Notes: generated by a model from the letters alone, not told the origin. A stretch of DNA of 64,000 nucleotides from Anthopleura xanthogrammica (GCA_964019055.1 OZ025217.1:6004557-6068556); one strand, 5' to 3'; counted from the stretch's first letter, positions 39,510 through 47,454 are shown. A program made the numbers and translations.

Positions 39510-39912
39510 TTCTCTTCCTTTTCTCGGGTGGGGGGAGGGGGGAGGGGGGAGGAACCTACTATCAACAAGATCACGACAGGGTAGTTTGTAATTTTTGTAA
39601 GTACAAGAACCCAAAAAAGTCTAACATCTTGAAGCTGTCAAGGCCTAAGAAACATAAAAGCACTCTAGATCTATCTTATAGATAAGCGAGGGATTACCCA
39701 GCTAGCAACAAGCGGGGCAACCAAAACCAGGATCTACCTTAGGCTTGATTTTCTGCGCGATGGTCAAAATATCTATCACAAACTTTTATGGAATGAAATT
39801 AAAACTAAATATTCTACGTACATGTGTTGTTTGAGACAGCATCGTTAAGTAGAAAGAGTAAGAACCAGGCAAAATGCTGGAGTAGATTTAATCGCCACTC
39901 GAACATATTCAT
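6065..39912 (-). CDS. Giant LRR-type GPCR with lectin/MAM/pentraxin ectodomain and C-terminal pseudokinase (47 coding exons, 2,709 aa)
   Basis: Exons read from the sequence, in transcript order: 39912-39822, 38927-38517, 37950-37534, 37129-37023, 36532-36250, 36139-36120 (tentative), 35839-35669, 35120-34966, 34520-34360, 33417-33343, 33098-32923, 32417-32345, 32190-32122, 31633-31377, 31031-30941, 30462-30235, 29775-29659, 29387-29295, 28848-28711, 28473-28223, 27772-27673, 26894-26784, 26494-26232, 25617-25521, 25138-24983, 24126-23980, 23556-23416, 22531-22291, 22009-21864, 21144-20926, 20608-20349, 19848-19746, 19532-19188, 15322-15202, 14653-14582, 13610-13539, 12962-12897, 12614-12543, 11753-11682, 11119-11042, 10699-9660, 9004-8850, 8278-8116, 8003-7946, 7384-7201, 6746-6588, 6169-6065. 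All introns are GT-AG, every junction keeps frame, and the lengths sum to 8,130 nt, a multiple of three. The product is inferred to be a plasma-membrane receptor. The 7TM core resembles snail GRL101 and vertebrate relaxin receptors, which also carry LDLa and LRR modules; the lectin, PA14, MAM and pentraxin modules and the kinase-like tail are additions. The ligand is unknown. Confidence 0.85.
6260..6420. repeat. Hairpin MITE-like element
   Basis: Arms from TTTACAGTTCCGTTCCAGTG to AACTATAAAG pair with the inverted copy ending GCTGAACGGAACTGTAAAAA. Lies upstream of, and outside, the last receptor exon. Confidence 0.75.
6927..7096. repeat. Near-perfect hairpin element in the pseudokinase-tail intron
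   Basis: Arms of about 70 bp (GTTCAAAGTTTAAGAATCGT ... GAGAAATTC) around a short AT-rich loop, nearly without mismatch, suggesting recent insertion or gene conversion. Confidence 0.85.
7701..7856. repeat. MITE family 'P2' (AGAGCAGATTTCGTATGACT), copy 1
   Basis: Ends TAGAGCAGTTTTCGTATGAC and ATGCTAAATCTGCTCTA, with an interior of short GCCGTGAC/CACGGCA palindromic words. Other copies: 44602-44770, 50800-50945, 54722-54896, 57234-57472. Confidence 0.75.
9109..9167. repeat. Heptamer tandem repeat (GTCGCAT)n
   Basis: About eight perfect 7-bp units in the receptor intron between the 7TM exon and the kinase-like tail. Confidence 0.95.
9398..9545 (+). repeat. tRNA-related SINE copy
   Basis: tRNA-like head with a B-box-like GGGGTTCGATTCCTAG, followed by a conserved tail motif seen in other copies. 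Family members: 676-855 (-), 6766-6865 (+), 8705-8760 (+, head only), 11987-12145 (+), 28903-29075 (+), 53215-53375 (+), 59266-59405 (+), 62095-62300 (-). The tail consensus includes TTCTCCGGTTTTCCTCCCTC and CTAAATTCCAATTCGATC. Confidence 0.65.
9660..10699 (-). other. Rhodopsin-family seven-transmembrane core of the giant receptor
   Basis: One 1,040-nt exon holds the LRR C-terminal hinge ([13 protein letters not shown] ... [10 protein letters not shown]) and all seven helices. Landmarks: GN in TM1, LAIAD in TM2, DRLIS in place of DRY at the end of TM3, W in TM4, FTDFCCWMP in TM6 and INPILYTF (NPxxY type) in TM7. The hinge and TM6 signature match LGR/GRL101/relaxin receptors. The exon does not end the protein: a canonical donor (AG|GTAAGT at 9660/9659) precedes the in-frame stop and leads in frame to the kinase-like tail. 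Confidence 0.92.
10828..10975. repeat. Compound (AAT)n/(GAT)n microsatellite
   Basis: Trinucleotide runs in the intron just upstream of the 7TM exon; open frames across it are low-complexity and not coding. Confidence 0.95.
14270..14575. repeat. Internally repeated element with GCGGCCA words
   Basis: The block GGGAAACCTCTATACAGCGG...TTGTCACAAT occurs twice (about 14307 and 14427), followed by a third degenerate version (CAATTCCCCAAGGGTGGCCG). Related words (GGCCACCTCTACA) recur near 63.0 kb. Confidence 0.7.
14847..14941. repeat. Hexamer microsatellite (TCATCC)n
   Basis: About 15 near-perfect units; it gives a false poly-Ser frame. In the LRR intron. Confidence 0.97.
15700..19110 (-). mobile_element. 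CR1/L2-type non-LTR retrotransposon (LINE), apparently intact ORF2
   Basis: The coding part (15973-18906) is an uninterrupted 977-residue frame. Residues about 25-245 form an apurinic-like endonuclease ([32 protein letters not shown]). The reverse transcriptase follows, with [41 protein letters not shown] and the YADD catalytic box, and a C-terminal region typical of the group ([25 protein letters not shown]). The 3' end carries a (TTA)n tail near 15.71 kb, as in CR1/L2 elements. No ORF1 is seen, so it may be 5'-truncated or of a single-ORF lineage. It sits in the receptor intron in the same orientation as the gene. Outer limits are approximate. Confidence 0.92.
19188..19532 (-). other. CUB domain
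   Basis: A phase 1-1 exon with CUB hallmarks: [15 protein letters not shown], an [25 protein letters not shown] strand pair carrying the acidic calcium-site residues, IGRFCG and a closing [20 protein letters not shown]. It joins in phase directly to the LRR cap exon at 15322, so the LINE between them is intronic. Confidence 0.9.
21418..21551. repeat. Palindromic family 'P1', copy 2
   Basis: Begins TAGCCCCTTGCAGCAC and ends CCAAGGGGTCTA, with TTTGGAGGACAAAACAATAG inside; lies in the receptor intron between pentraxin exons. Confidence 0.75.
22850..22990. repeat. Palindromic family 'P3', copy 1
   Basis: TTTCAGTCCACGTGTCGTCT ... GTATCCATATTTATGTGTCT ... GACACGTGCTCTCAAATGGG. A second copy lies at 59418-59570. 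Confidence 0.75.
23008..23330. repeat. Inverted-repeat element with long G and C homopolymers
   Basis: The ends GGGAACATTCATTTTTTAGG and CTAAAAAATGAATGCTCCC are inverted repeats; a G run of more than 20 lies near the left arm and a matching C run near the right. Other poly-C tracts at 23820, 24588 and 37450. Confidence 0.8.
23980..25138 (-). other. Two fibronectin type II domains, exons 25138-24983 and 24126-23980
   Basis: Each phase 1-1 exon encodes one module with the C-x-F-P-F-x-Y ... W-C ... C pattern: [16 protein letters not shown] with PWCSV, and [16 protein letters not shown] with RPWCMT. FN2 modules bind collagen or other extracellular ligands in known proteins. Confidence 0.88.
24711..24832. 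repeat. Perfect hairpin element
   Basis: AGGCCCGGTTTAGACGTCGA and its exact inverted copy at the right end, with arms of about 45 bp and a short loop. Confidence 0.85.
25521..26894 (-). other. MAM domain 3, exons 26894-26784, 26494-26232, 25617-25521
   Basis: The first exon carries [10 protein letters not shown], the middle [19 protein letters not shown] and [17 protein letters not shown], and the last [16 protein letters not shown] long (TTTG)n array at 25.68-26.18 kb lies in the intron just after the middle exon, within 60 bp of its donor. Confidence 0.9.
25676..26182. repeat. (TTTG)n array with TCTG interruptions
   Basis: About 500 bp of TTTG/TCTG tetramers, preceded by three copies of a unit containing TTTATTTGCCTCGGTTTTTT. 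All open frames here are low-complexity. Confidence 0.97.
27673..28848 (-). other. MAM domain 2, exons 28848-28711, 28473-28223, 27772-27673
   Basis: The first exon starts [11 protein letters not shown] and ends [10 protein letters not shown], the middle exon has [14 protein letters not shown] and the last has the canonical [15 protein letters not shown]. Phase pattern 1-1-0-1. Confidence 0.92.
29440..29534. repeat. Palindromic family 'P1', copy 3 (partial)
   Basis: Only the right half is clear: TTCTGAGAATTGGAAC, then CTCCAAATTGAGCTGCATTC, ending GTTGCAAGGGGTCTAT. Confidence 0.65.
30034..30127 (+). pseudogene. Inverted duplicate of the LRR-cap exon end and adjoining intron
   Basis: Runs GAAAGTCCTGGTCAAAACCG ... 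TATACCAAAACTGGCTTCTG ... TTCTGTGAGACATTATCATT ... CTAACGGTAC and matches the minus-strand sequence of 15251-15168 with only four mismatches seen, including the splice donor. It is in opposite orientation to the parent exon, in the intron beside the LDLa exons, so it cannot be spliced into the receptor. Confidence 0.85.
30941..32190 (-). other. MAM domain 1, exons 32190-32122, 31633-31377, 31031-30941
   Basis: Three-exon layout with phases 1-1-0-1, as in the other MAM domains here. The short first exon has C-x6-DICGW, the middle exon holds [22 protein letters not shown] and [13 protein letters not shown], and the last exon ends with the short closing strand and Cys (TSMCRTKP). MAM domains act in adhesion and protein-protein contact. 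Confidence 0.78.
31742..31928. repeat. MITE-like element with 28-bp inverted repeats
   Basis: ACTGCGATTCTCAATATTCT at the left and AGAATATTGAGAATCGCAGT at the right, perfectly inverted. Confidence 0.85.
32345..33417 (-). other. Unrecognised extracellular module, exons 33417-33343, 33098-32923, 32417-32345
   Basis: About 108 residues (roughly 606-713) between PA14 and the first MAM domain. It reads as beta-strand rich ([20 protein letters not shown]) with a Cys cluster [15 protein letters not shown], then a P-G-N-H-S-I-E turn and a final strand [10 protein letters not shown] see no match to a named family; an Ig-like or fibronectin-like fold is possible. Phases are 1, 1, 0, 1. Confidence 0.65.
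33641..33749 (-). tRNA. tRNA-Ile(UAU) with 35-nt intron, copy 3, inside a receptor intron
   Basis: Identical over all 109 nt to copy 1, in the same orientation as the host gene, in the intron between exons 34520-34360 and 33417-33343. Intron at 33677-33711; T-run terminator on the minus strand. Confidence 0.93.
34360..35839 (-). other. PA14-like domain, exons 35839-35669, 35120-34966, 34520-34360
   Basis: The reading [11 protein letters not shown] near the start, [18 protein letters not shown] across the first junction, and a late [11 protein letters not shown] plus LYWTQPG fit the PA14 family as found in fibrocystin-like proteins (GLLRExW ... YFxxPETGxYxF). PA14 is a beta-barrel carbohydrate-binding module in many extracellular proteins. 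An optional 20-nt exon at 36139-36120 (frame SPGCVS) is needed to bridge phase 1 to phase 0. Confidence 0.7.
34679..34824. repeat. MITE-like inverted-repeat element
   Basis: Arms AAAGTCCGAGGGATT ... TTACATTACAGTTG pair with CAACTGTAATGCAAAGAATG ... CCCACGGACGTTT. Confidence 0.75.
36120..36139 (-). other. Tentative 20-nt microexon before the PA14 domain
   Basis: The discoidin exon ends in phase 1 and the PA14 exon is open only in phase 0. A pyrimidine-rich acceptor (CCCTTCCACCACAG) followed by 20 nt and a weak GTGTAG donor fixes the phase exactly and supplies a Cys before GVLR. No other bridging exon is apparent between 35.84 and 36.25 kb. Confidence 0.45.
36250..37129 (-). other. F5/8 type C (discoidin-like) domain, exons 37129-37023 and 36532-36250
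   Basis: The first exon has the typical entry [15 protein letters not shown] followed by the conserved DGNPSTC. The second carries a W-F-K-V-K-L strand, a YKVKIIVSS strand and a terminal [10 protein letters not shown] strand, all expected for a fucolectin/discoidin-type jelly roll. It binds glycans or membrane lipids in known relatives. The inner intron is phase 0, the outer ones phase 1. Confidence 0.78.
37200..37430. repeat. Inverted-repeat element ending in CTCCGCCC
   Basis: GGGGATGCTCCGCCCGG on the left and GGGCGGAGCATTCCC on the right, followed by a C-rich tract to 37465. Confidence 0.65.
37534..37950 (-). other. C-type lectin domain 2 of the giant receptor (residues about 168-306)
   Basis: A second single phase 1-1 exon with C-type lectin hallmarks: [16 protein letters not shown], the alpha-helical [16 protein letters not shown], a short MYIGVV strand, DWSWLDGK, and a closing CLAID...CSFKE...YVCEK. 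Both lectin exons have the same phases, consistent with tandem exon duplication followed by strong divergence. Confidence 0.88.
38029..38112. repeat. (CCCT/CTCT)n microsatellite
   Basis: Pure C/T tract in the intron between the two lectin exons. Confidence 0.95.
38239..38410. repeat. MITE-like element with inverted GCAAAACTGAGGTGTCAT ends
   Basis: The 18-bp ends are perfect inverted repeats; a related end (GATGACACTTCAGTTTTGC) occurs near 28.0 kb. Confidence 0.75.
38517..38927 (-). other. C-type lectin domain 1 of the giant receptor (residues about 31-167)
   Basis: A single phase 1-1 exon encodes a complete C-type lectin fold: first Cys pair with a long-form start ([16 protein letters not shown]), the alpha-1 region ([20 protein letters not shown]), a W-Q-P-x-N-like Ca-loop region ([14 protein letters not shown]) and the final Cys pair ([11 protein letters not shown]...YGYICE). 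The Ca-site motif is not a clean EPN or QPD, so sugar binding cannot be assumed. Confidence 0.9.
39344..39514. repeat. (TC)n followed by (TTTCTC)n
   Basis: About 170 bp of polypyrimidine on the plus strand, giving long false frames on both strands. Confidence 0.97.
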
Positions 39913-39973
39913 CACAGGCCAAAGATACGAACATTCATTACTGACTTGGTTTTGTGATTCTTAAAATGATATT
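39822..39973 (-). other. First coding exon: 5' UTR tail and signal peptide of the giant receptor
   Basis: A strong acceptor (TTTCTATTTTTCAG ending at 39974) opens this exon, so at least one untranslated exon lies upstream. The start ATG is at 39912. The first 30 residues hold a basic/aromatic start (MNMFEWRLN) and a hydrophobic core (FAWFLLFLL), a typical signal peptide, ending in SNNT. The donor GTACGT at 39821 leaves one base (phase 1), which joins in frame to the first lectin exon. A 9-codon upstream ORF overlaps the start codon by one base (see separate entry). Confidence 0.75.
39912..39938 (-). promoter_or_regulatory. Upstream ORF overlapping the receptor start codon
   Basis: An ATG at 39938 opens an 8-residue reading frame whose TGA stop shares its last base with the receptor ATG (TGATG). 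This arrangement is known to permit termination-reinitiation or to damp translation of the main frame; that role here is inference. Confidence 0.5.
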
Positions 39974-41597
39974 CTGAAAAATAGAAAGAAGAAAAAGAGA
40001 GCTCAAATGTGTCTTGTTTAACCTCATAAAATGGGCATACGTGGTCAAGTTTTCTCATTTGAAACCTCAGTTCAAAGTAGAAGTCGTTCTTCGAGCATCC
40101 CGTACATTCATCTCCATATATCTCCTGGCGTCAATGAACTGTTGTGCAAGGCCTGTGTAGGTTATATTCATGCTCGCAGAGGTAGCCAAAAGCAGATAAA
40201 AGCCGAGAATGACTAGAAAGCTTCACACAATAAGATACACGAGTTGATTGAGTTCAAATATTCAAAAGAAAGATTACCCGGCAAATTTATTAACACCATA
40301 TGCGCGCGCATGCGTAAAACATATCCCATATTTGCACTTCAGTATATTAAACTTCAAAAACCTCTTCAATGTAATAGACTTCAAAAAAATCGACGGTGTG
40401 CAAGCTGGACATTCTGAAAAGCCTTCTTATGACTTCTTATGAAAATTAGATTTCATTTTTTTACTTCTTAGATATTTTGTTGGCTTTGAAGTACATAACT
40501 TGATGCCTTCGTTTTACTCGGTGGACGTTGAAAGATGTTATGGCACAACACTTAACTTAAAGACACCCGCACTTGAAACATCAGGTGATTGAAGTGAACA
40601 AACTTGTTTATTTGAGTTTTCAGAGCCGCATTTACTTTGAATGTCAATGTTCTCTCAACATGACATTTTCTCAGTGATAATTTTCTTTTAACATGACAGT
40701 AGCTCACTACACTCTCACTTGGAGTTTTTCTTTTGAGTAAAAACAAAAAAAGTTTTAATTTATCTGAAATCTTAAAGCTCTCGGTATGACCTTTTTCTTT
40801 CATGTCGTTCGATTTTGCCAGCTGAATTTACCTTAGAAAAAAAAAAGGCATTCATTATATATTATACAGGACAAGAAGACGTCGAGGAAAGACAACCAAG
40901 ATGCCAGGTGTTTTATCAAAAAATCTAGAAACTCTCTTCCTGATGACACTATTTCTGTATAATTATATGATCATGTTTATTTCAAGCATTGCTTTTTTTT
41001 CTGTATTTATAAGAAGGATGAAAAAGAGCTTTTATTAAGGGACTGGTCATTATTTATCGCCTGGGGGGGGGGGGGTTCACTTTGTTTTAGGAGGGCGGAA
41101 CACTGAAAAGCTGGATGATTTCTTAATACTTTTCTAGTAGCAGAAATTTGCATAGCATTTTCTTCCAGCTTGCGCCTACTGCGCAAAATAAAACTTTCGA
41201 AAAATCTGAATAACATTTTCTCCTGCAAACGGCTGGTAATCGGGAATGAGTAAAGCATTTTCAACTTGATCGTCAACAATTTCTTTTTTGTTGGATCATT
41301 CTCAAATTAACACTAGATTGACATTGCAGGGCCGTAGTTACCATGAGACCACAATAAATGGTCAAGCGCTGGAAAACAGTTTCTTCTCATAAAGTGCTTG
41401 GGCTAATCTTCTTCAAAAACAGAAAAAAAAAGCCAAACAAAATTGCAATGTTTGCCCCTGTGTGAGATTTTCGTACTGGTCAACTCATTGCCACCAAGGA
41501 GTTATATTATTTTGCCTTCAGATATTAAGCATGTCATGAGGATTTCTAGCTTCAATAAAATGGTAGGGTATATATATATATATAGATATATATATAT

Positions 41598-41834
41598 ACA
41601 CCGAATCCCTAAAACTTTGACATTTTTGCGAGATATATACATATATGTTTGAGTGCTATTTTTGTTGAAAAATAAACAGCAAACAAGAAGCAAATCAACT
41701 GCAAACATGTTAAAAAGCCTCATTAGGTATTCTAGAACAACTTGGTAACAAATGTTTGTTGAAAAATGACTGAAATCGCTATCCTTCATATGTATGTATA
41801 TATATCGCAAAAGTGTCAAAGTTTTAGGGATTCG

Positions 41835-41840
<6 letters not shown>
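41598..41840. repeat. MITE-like element inside (TA)n tracts
   Basis: ACACCGAATCCCTAAAACTT and AAGTTTTAGGGATTCGGTGT are perfect inverted ends, flanked on both sides by TA repeats, as for a Tc1/mariner-type TA-target element. Confidence 0.8.
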
Positions 41841-41872
<32 letters not shown>

Positions 41873-43369
41873 ATTGTGTAGCTCATTAAAAGTTCAACAT
41901 TACTGCAGCATTGCCAATCTGCGCATATAATAACCCTGATGTCAAAATTGATCAACAAAAATGCATTAACGATTAACACAAATATTGACCTCTTTAACTC
42001 TCATTCGAATTGAACTTCATGCCTCCTCGAAGTTTAAGCAAATGATATGGATTTCATTTTTAATTTTCACTCGGAAAATTGGACCTAAATTTTGATATTG
42101 GTGAGATACTTAAACAGATGCTCGTGATTATTCAGACGTGGGGATCCTATATATTTGAACGTGGATCTCTACTCTAACCAACTGAGCATACTTCTCGATA
42201 TGCCTCAAAATTTCCCATTTTTTTTTTTAATTTTTTTAGCTTCCTTGCAGCCTCGTCGGCCCTCTTCTATTCCTCTGTTCGTTGCCCAGTTGTTCTTTGT
42301 TTTAACTCTCTTCCTCCAGGTTTTCTTGTCCGTGTTGTTGTCACTATATTGCAGTTGTCTCATGATCAGAATGTGTCCTAAAGCGTCTATCTAATCTATG
42401 TACTACAGTTAATCATAGTTAATCCAATATATCTTATCGTTATTTCTGTGAAGTGCAGGGGTTCTAGAGGTATCTATTATGATTTTCACCTGTACTTCTG
42501 AGTTATCTAATGCATGTATATCTTAACTGAATTCAGCAACGGAAAAAAGTTTCTGGTTTAGTTTTTTAGGAATGTATTAAAAGCTGGAAAATAGTTATTG
42601 TAAGCTATGGTCGGGAATGAGGACTATACTTGGAATCCTATCACCAGACGCCTAATCTATAAGCCCTTGATCAATGCATTGTTTTTCAGAATAAACTATT
42701 CACAATATTTTCAATTATCCCATCGCGTCCTATCACCATGACATTAGAGAGTTTCTGAGCCGTCTCGTTGACGGCAAACGAGAAACAAAGTATTCTATAA
42801 AATTTGTGAAAAGGGTATTGCAAAAATCTCCAAGTAGTAGAAAAATGAAATAATACTTCGCTTTGATGACGGAAGGTTTGGAAAAGCCATGAAATGGAGG
42901 GAAATTAACGATGAAAGCGTGGTCATGCCTGCCGTTTGTATGCGGAAAGAAAAAAGATATGATATATGGATGATCATTTAATTTTTAGCTTGGTCGAGTT
43001 GGCATCGATTTCAGAATGCTTGCCCCACCAAAAGAAAAAAAAGAAAAAAGAAAAAAGAAAAAAGAAAGAAAGAAAGAAAGAAAGAAAGAAACAGGAACAG
43101 GAACAGAAATAAGAACAAGGATGTATTTCAGCTATATGAATTAAACAAACAGTTCAGCGTTTGGCTGATCCCCTCAGCCCGCTATAGAGAAACGAAAGCA
43201 CCTGCATTTTTATTGCTTATCTTGAGATCCTAACTCATTAGTCAGTATGTCGAAGAGAAAATATTTTACACCTGATTAATTCTTTCTAGCTTGATCTAAT
43301 ACCGCAGCCGAACCCCTTACTGTGTGTTTGGCTAGTCCGGCTGGAAGTAAAAAAATTTTAATGAATATT

Positions 43370-43790
43370 CTTTACCCCGTTGCCCGAGTACATAGAGGGG
43401 TATTGTATTTATTGATTTTTTCCCTCCAGCACTCTTTTTTATAGATTTTTTTTATAGATAATGATAATTATTTTACCCCGTTGCCCAGGTACCTAATGTA
43501 TTTATCGATTTCTTCCCTTCAGCACTCTTTTTATAGAATTTCTAGTTTGAAAGGAGAAATTGTTAATAATGATAATTATTTTACCCCGTTGCCCAGGTAC
43601 CTAATGTGTTTATCGATTTCTTCCCTCCAGCACTCTTATTATAGATTTTCTAGTTTGGAAGGAGAAATTGTTAATAATGATAATTATTTTACCGCGTTTC
43701 CCAGGTGTACATGATGTATTTATCGATTCATCCCTCCAGCACTCTTTTTATGAATTATCTGAATTTGAGGATTTATTTACGTTACTATAT
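43370..43790. repeat. 108-bp tandem repeat, about four units
   Basis: The word TTTTACCCCGTTGCCCAGG starts at 43471 and 43579, with a variant at 43687 and a degenerate first unit at about 43370. Each unit has a TTTATCGATT ... CCCTCCAGCACTCTT core. Confidence 0.88.
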
Positions 43791-44254
43791 AATCATGCAA
43801 TTCACTAAATCCAAGGGGAACTATTAATTTCCATTATACCTTGCTTAACTGTACACTTGATTCCCTAGCTCCGAGTTTTGCATGAAATTAAAACTGTGAT
43901 ACGGTTTTCATCCATATTCCGCAGGCGCGGACCAGTCCCCCCCCCCCCCCCTGACCGTTTCCCAGAACCCAAAACCTCCTCCAAAACAGAAGAAAAAAAG
44001 GAAAAAAAACGACGCTCCTCCAAAACAAAAAGACAATCCGAAATACGAAAGGAAAATCGGAATTCTCATATTTGGTAAGTTCGGAAATTTGGCTGTAACG
44101 TTTTTGGCCGTTTTTGGAACCTGTCGTAGTTGTGCTATTTATAAAAACTAACTTAAATGACCTATGTTACTGCTTCTTTGACAACAGTGTGAGCTGGTCC
44201 AGACCCTCGCCTGTTCCATCACCCAAAAGTTCAGAGGAAAATTAATGTGGAAAA

Positions 44255-44453
44255 TATAGACCAAATCACCTTCGAATACAAATTGCCTAATTTTTACATG
44301 GTATTCCTTGGAGAATTGTTCCTTTATCTTTCTGAAAGTTATTCGTTCATATTCATGTGGATGAAAACATTTTAAAGGAACAATTCTCCAGGAAATATCA
44401 TGTAAACATCACGTGGTTTGAATTGAAAAATTTACGAAGTGATTTGGTCTATA
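44255..44453. repeat. Hairpin element (TATAGACCAAATCAC ends)
   Basis: Outer inverted ends TATAGACCAAATCAC/GTGATTTGGTCTATA and an inner pair GGAGAATTGTTCCTTT/AAAGGAACAATTCTCC. Confidence 0.78.
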
Positions 44454-44601
44454 AAAACCATTTAAATTTTTTTGGAATCTTAGATGTATGATTGTGCTGA
44501 CCCATAGGCTTATTGTATTTATCGGTTTTCCCCCTACGGGAACTTCTTTTAAGGATATCTTTTAGTCATCTGGAAAGATTACGAGTGCAATTAACACTGA
44601 T

Positions 44602-44770
44602 ACGGTACTGACTTAAAGTACGTACACGGTACGAAATGCCGTAACTTCGCAATGCGTCGCATTGTCTTCCAGGAATTCACCCATTCACAGTTACGGCTAC
44701 GATAAGATACGTACAGGTACGGCTGCCGCGAATTTGTCATATGGTTTCCCACTCATACGAAAACTGCTTG
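44602..44770. repeat. MITE family 'P2', copy 2
   Basis: Divergent copy with interior TACACGGTACGAAATGCCG and right end CCCACTCATACGAAAACTGC. Confidence 0.55.
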
Positions 44771-46829
44771 ACTTTACACTTTCATTTCCTAGCTCCACAG
44801 ACAAACATGTTTACTTATGATATCTGATTTTTTCATCTTTCACCATTATCAGAACGCATCAGAAAAAGAATTAATATGGAAAATTAGTTTTTTTATTTCA
44901 AATCCCTAGATATAGAAATATGAAATGTGCTTCGAGATAAAGTATGTAAAATAAAATTAGTTATGGGATTAAGTTGAAATCTTTTAGAATTAGTATTCCT
45001 GTATCAAAAAAAAACGACACTGAAAAAATCTCTGGATCACCGGAAATTATCATTATGGATATACCTCTAAACCCGCTTAACTCATCTGTTTGCTAAACAA
45101 TCACCAAGACTAAAGACTTACAAACAGGTTAAAATGAAAATATATAGATATATAAAGTGGCGTTTTCAAAATACTCACACGTTCAGAGTGGTTCGAGTTC
45201 GGCTTTTGGTTCCCAACTGACCAAAATATAAGCAGTTTTGATCTTTATAATCTTAACCAAAGGGCTGATGTGTAGCCTATGAATACAAATGACCGTCGGT
45301 AAGGCAATTGTTTAAATAAATAGGCTTTAAAAGATCTCTAATTGGTTTTGTGAAATTAACAATAACCACGTGATCAAGGTATAACTCAGCCAAAAATCAA
45401 TTTGTTGAAATTGAAATTAAGAAGTGGAGACGAGAAGGAAGGTTTCCCCGGAAACCAAGAAGAAAATGCGCAAATTAAAGATAAAAAGAATCATAGAATT
45501 AAATAGAAGAAAAAACAATTAGAAGCTAATTTAAGTTTAGATCACTTATTTTTTTATAAATATTTTAAGACGACATATGCTTCAATTGAAAAATAACTTT
45601 TTTTTTCAGTTAGTTTCGTGAGCGTTAATTAAAGAAATATTTTTTATGTCAATACTCAGTGAATTCTCTTAAAAGCACGAGAAAGACCTTAAAAAAAAAG
45701 TTTTTTTTAGATTTTGAATTGAAAAAGTGTGATACCAGCCGTAGTCTGGCAAGTGCGGTCAGGTGTACAGGTAATGCAACTGTGTGAACTTGCTGATTTT
45801 TATTCCTTTTTTGTACTTTGTTTTCGTTTGTCTTTGTTTTGGGCCCACAGTAGTCGGTTATGCTGTTGTGGAGCACCAGGCTGTTTTTGATGCATGGGCG
45901 TGTTTTGATAAATGAATCAATAAAAAGAAATGACCGTGAAATGCAGTGCTCTACAACGTATCGTTAATGTATTCATTCATCGATGGTCTTCGATTTTATG
46001 GGACCCATTATAGCAGATAGAATAACAGTTTCCTCAAAGTTTGACATGTTTGATAGCTTTTTGTCATATTTGCCCATGAAATTGACTTGTACTGCATATA
46101 ACTTTCTTTTTTTAACATTTCCAAGTTATAACGCGCATAATATCGACAAGAGGGTCTGAGTCACATCACTTGATCGGCTATTCACTTATTACTTGGTTGT
46201 ATGTTCTAAAATATTAAAATAACAAAGACTTTCGACTATAAAGAGAGTTTGTGAGGCAGGAGCAGGTGCAATATTGTTGTTTTTTGCATGAAAAGTAAAA
46301 AATTCTTCGGCCTTTTCTCAGGATATTGGTTGCTATGAAAACAACTCTACATTGTCAAAAATAACCTGCACAACCATTAGGTATCTTTGAATATATTTAT
46401 ATGAACTTTATTCTGATGTGCAGAATAAATAGAATATTATGGCACTGATCAAATAATTAACTATTGATGCGCATAAAATTTGCCCTCTCCTCTCCATCCA
46501 CCCCTTTTATCGGCGACCAAGACCAATAACACCACAAAATTCTAATTTGGTTTTTAAAACGAAATGTGTCGGTACACGGACCTGTACACGAATTGCATCG
46601 ACACTGTAATGATTACTAGTACTGTTTCATATGGGTGGTTAAGTGATAGTTGAATAACAGCAATGATAACTTTTTGGGACATTTTGGACCCTTTGAAAAA
46701 TAGGGTTTTTTTTGTCAGACTTTTTGGACCCTCTGAAAATATAGGATTTTTTTTTTGGATTTTTTTGGATTTTTTGGACCCCTTGAAAAATTATAGGTTC
46801 TGTTTAGGACAATTCTAAAGGCCGATAGT

Positions 46830-46953
46830 TACAAGGAATACAACTTTTGCTTACAACTGTCGCATGCAATCTGCTTACACGAAGCAATTCGTGTTTTAAG
46901 CGTGGTGTAAGCAGATTGCATGCGACAGTCGTGAGCAAAAGTTGTACCGTGTA
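46830..46953. repeat. Hairpin element
   Basis: GACTGTCGCATGCAATCTGC-type arms (TGTCGCATGCAATCTGCTTA and TAAGCAGATTGCATGCGACA) are perfect inverted copies. Confidence 0.82.
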
Positions 46954-47454
46954 AATCGTGCTATAGCCCTACCAATTTTTCCTTTCTCCCATACTGGTCT
47001 CTTATATTTTCCAATGTTAGCCAGTCCACCACTTTTTAGGGTGTCCCGCGGTCCCTGAGTAAACGTCCAAGTTAACGCACGAATGTTATTAATCGGTTTT
47101 ATTATATCCATTTTGAAATCACTAGCAAATCCTGTAATCTGATTGGCTCTCAGTAGATTGATTCAAGCACGAATCGCACTATTTTGAGTCCAAATCGCAT
47201 CTTTTTGTCAGCCAATCACAATGCAACACTAGAAAAGGTAACCAATCAGATTACAGTATTGTATGTAATCAGCCAATCAGATTACAGCAAATAAGGAACA
47301 TAAAATGTAGCTTTTTTTCAAGTTTGACTGCAATTTTTTGTTACAAAAAGAAACAAAATGGATGATTTTAACAGCTACTTATTAATAAATACTTTTGTAC
47401 TTATCACAAATTTAGTGTCTATCTAATATGATTTCCAAATGGATATAATAAAGT

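Noticed and set aside
39293..39685. Open frames rich in Leu-Ser or Lys-Glu
   Set aside because: They come from the (TC)n/(TTTCTC)n tract.
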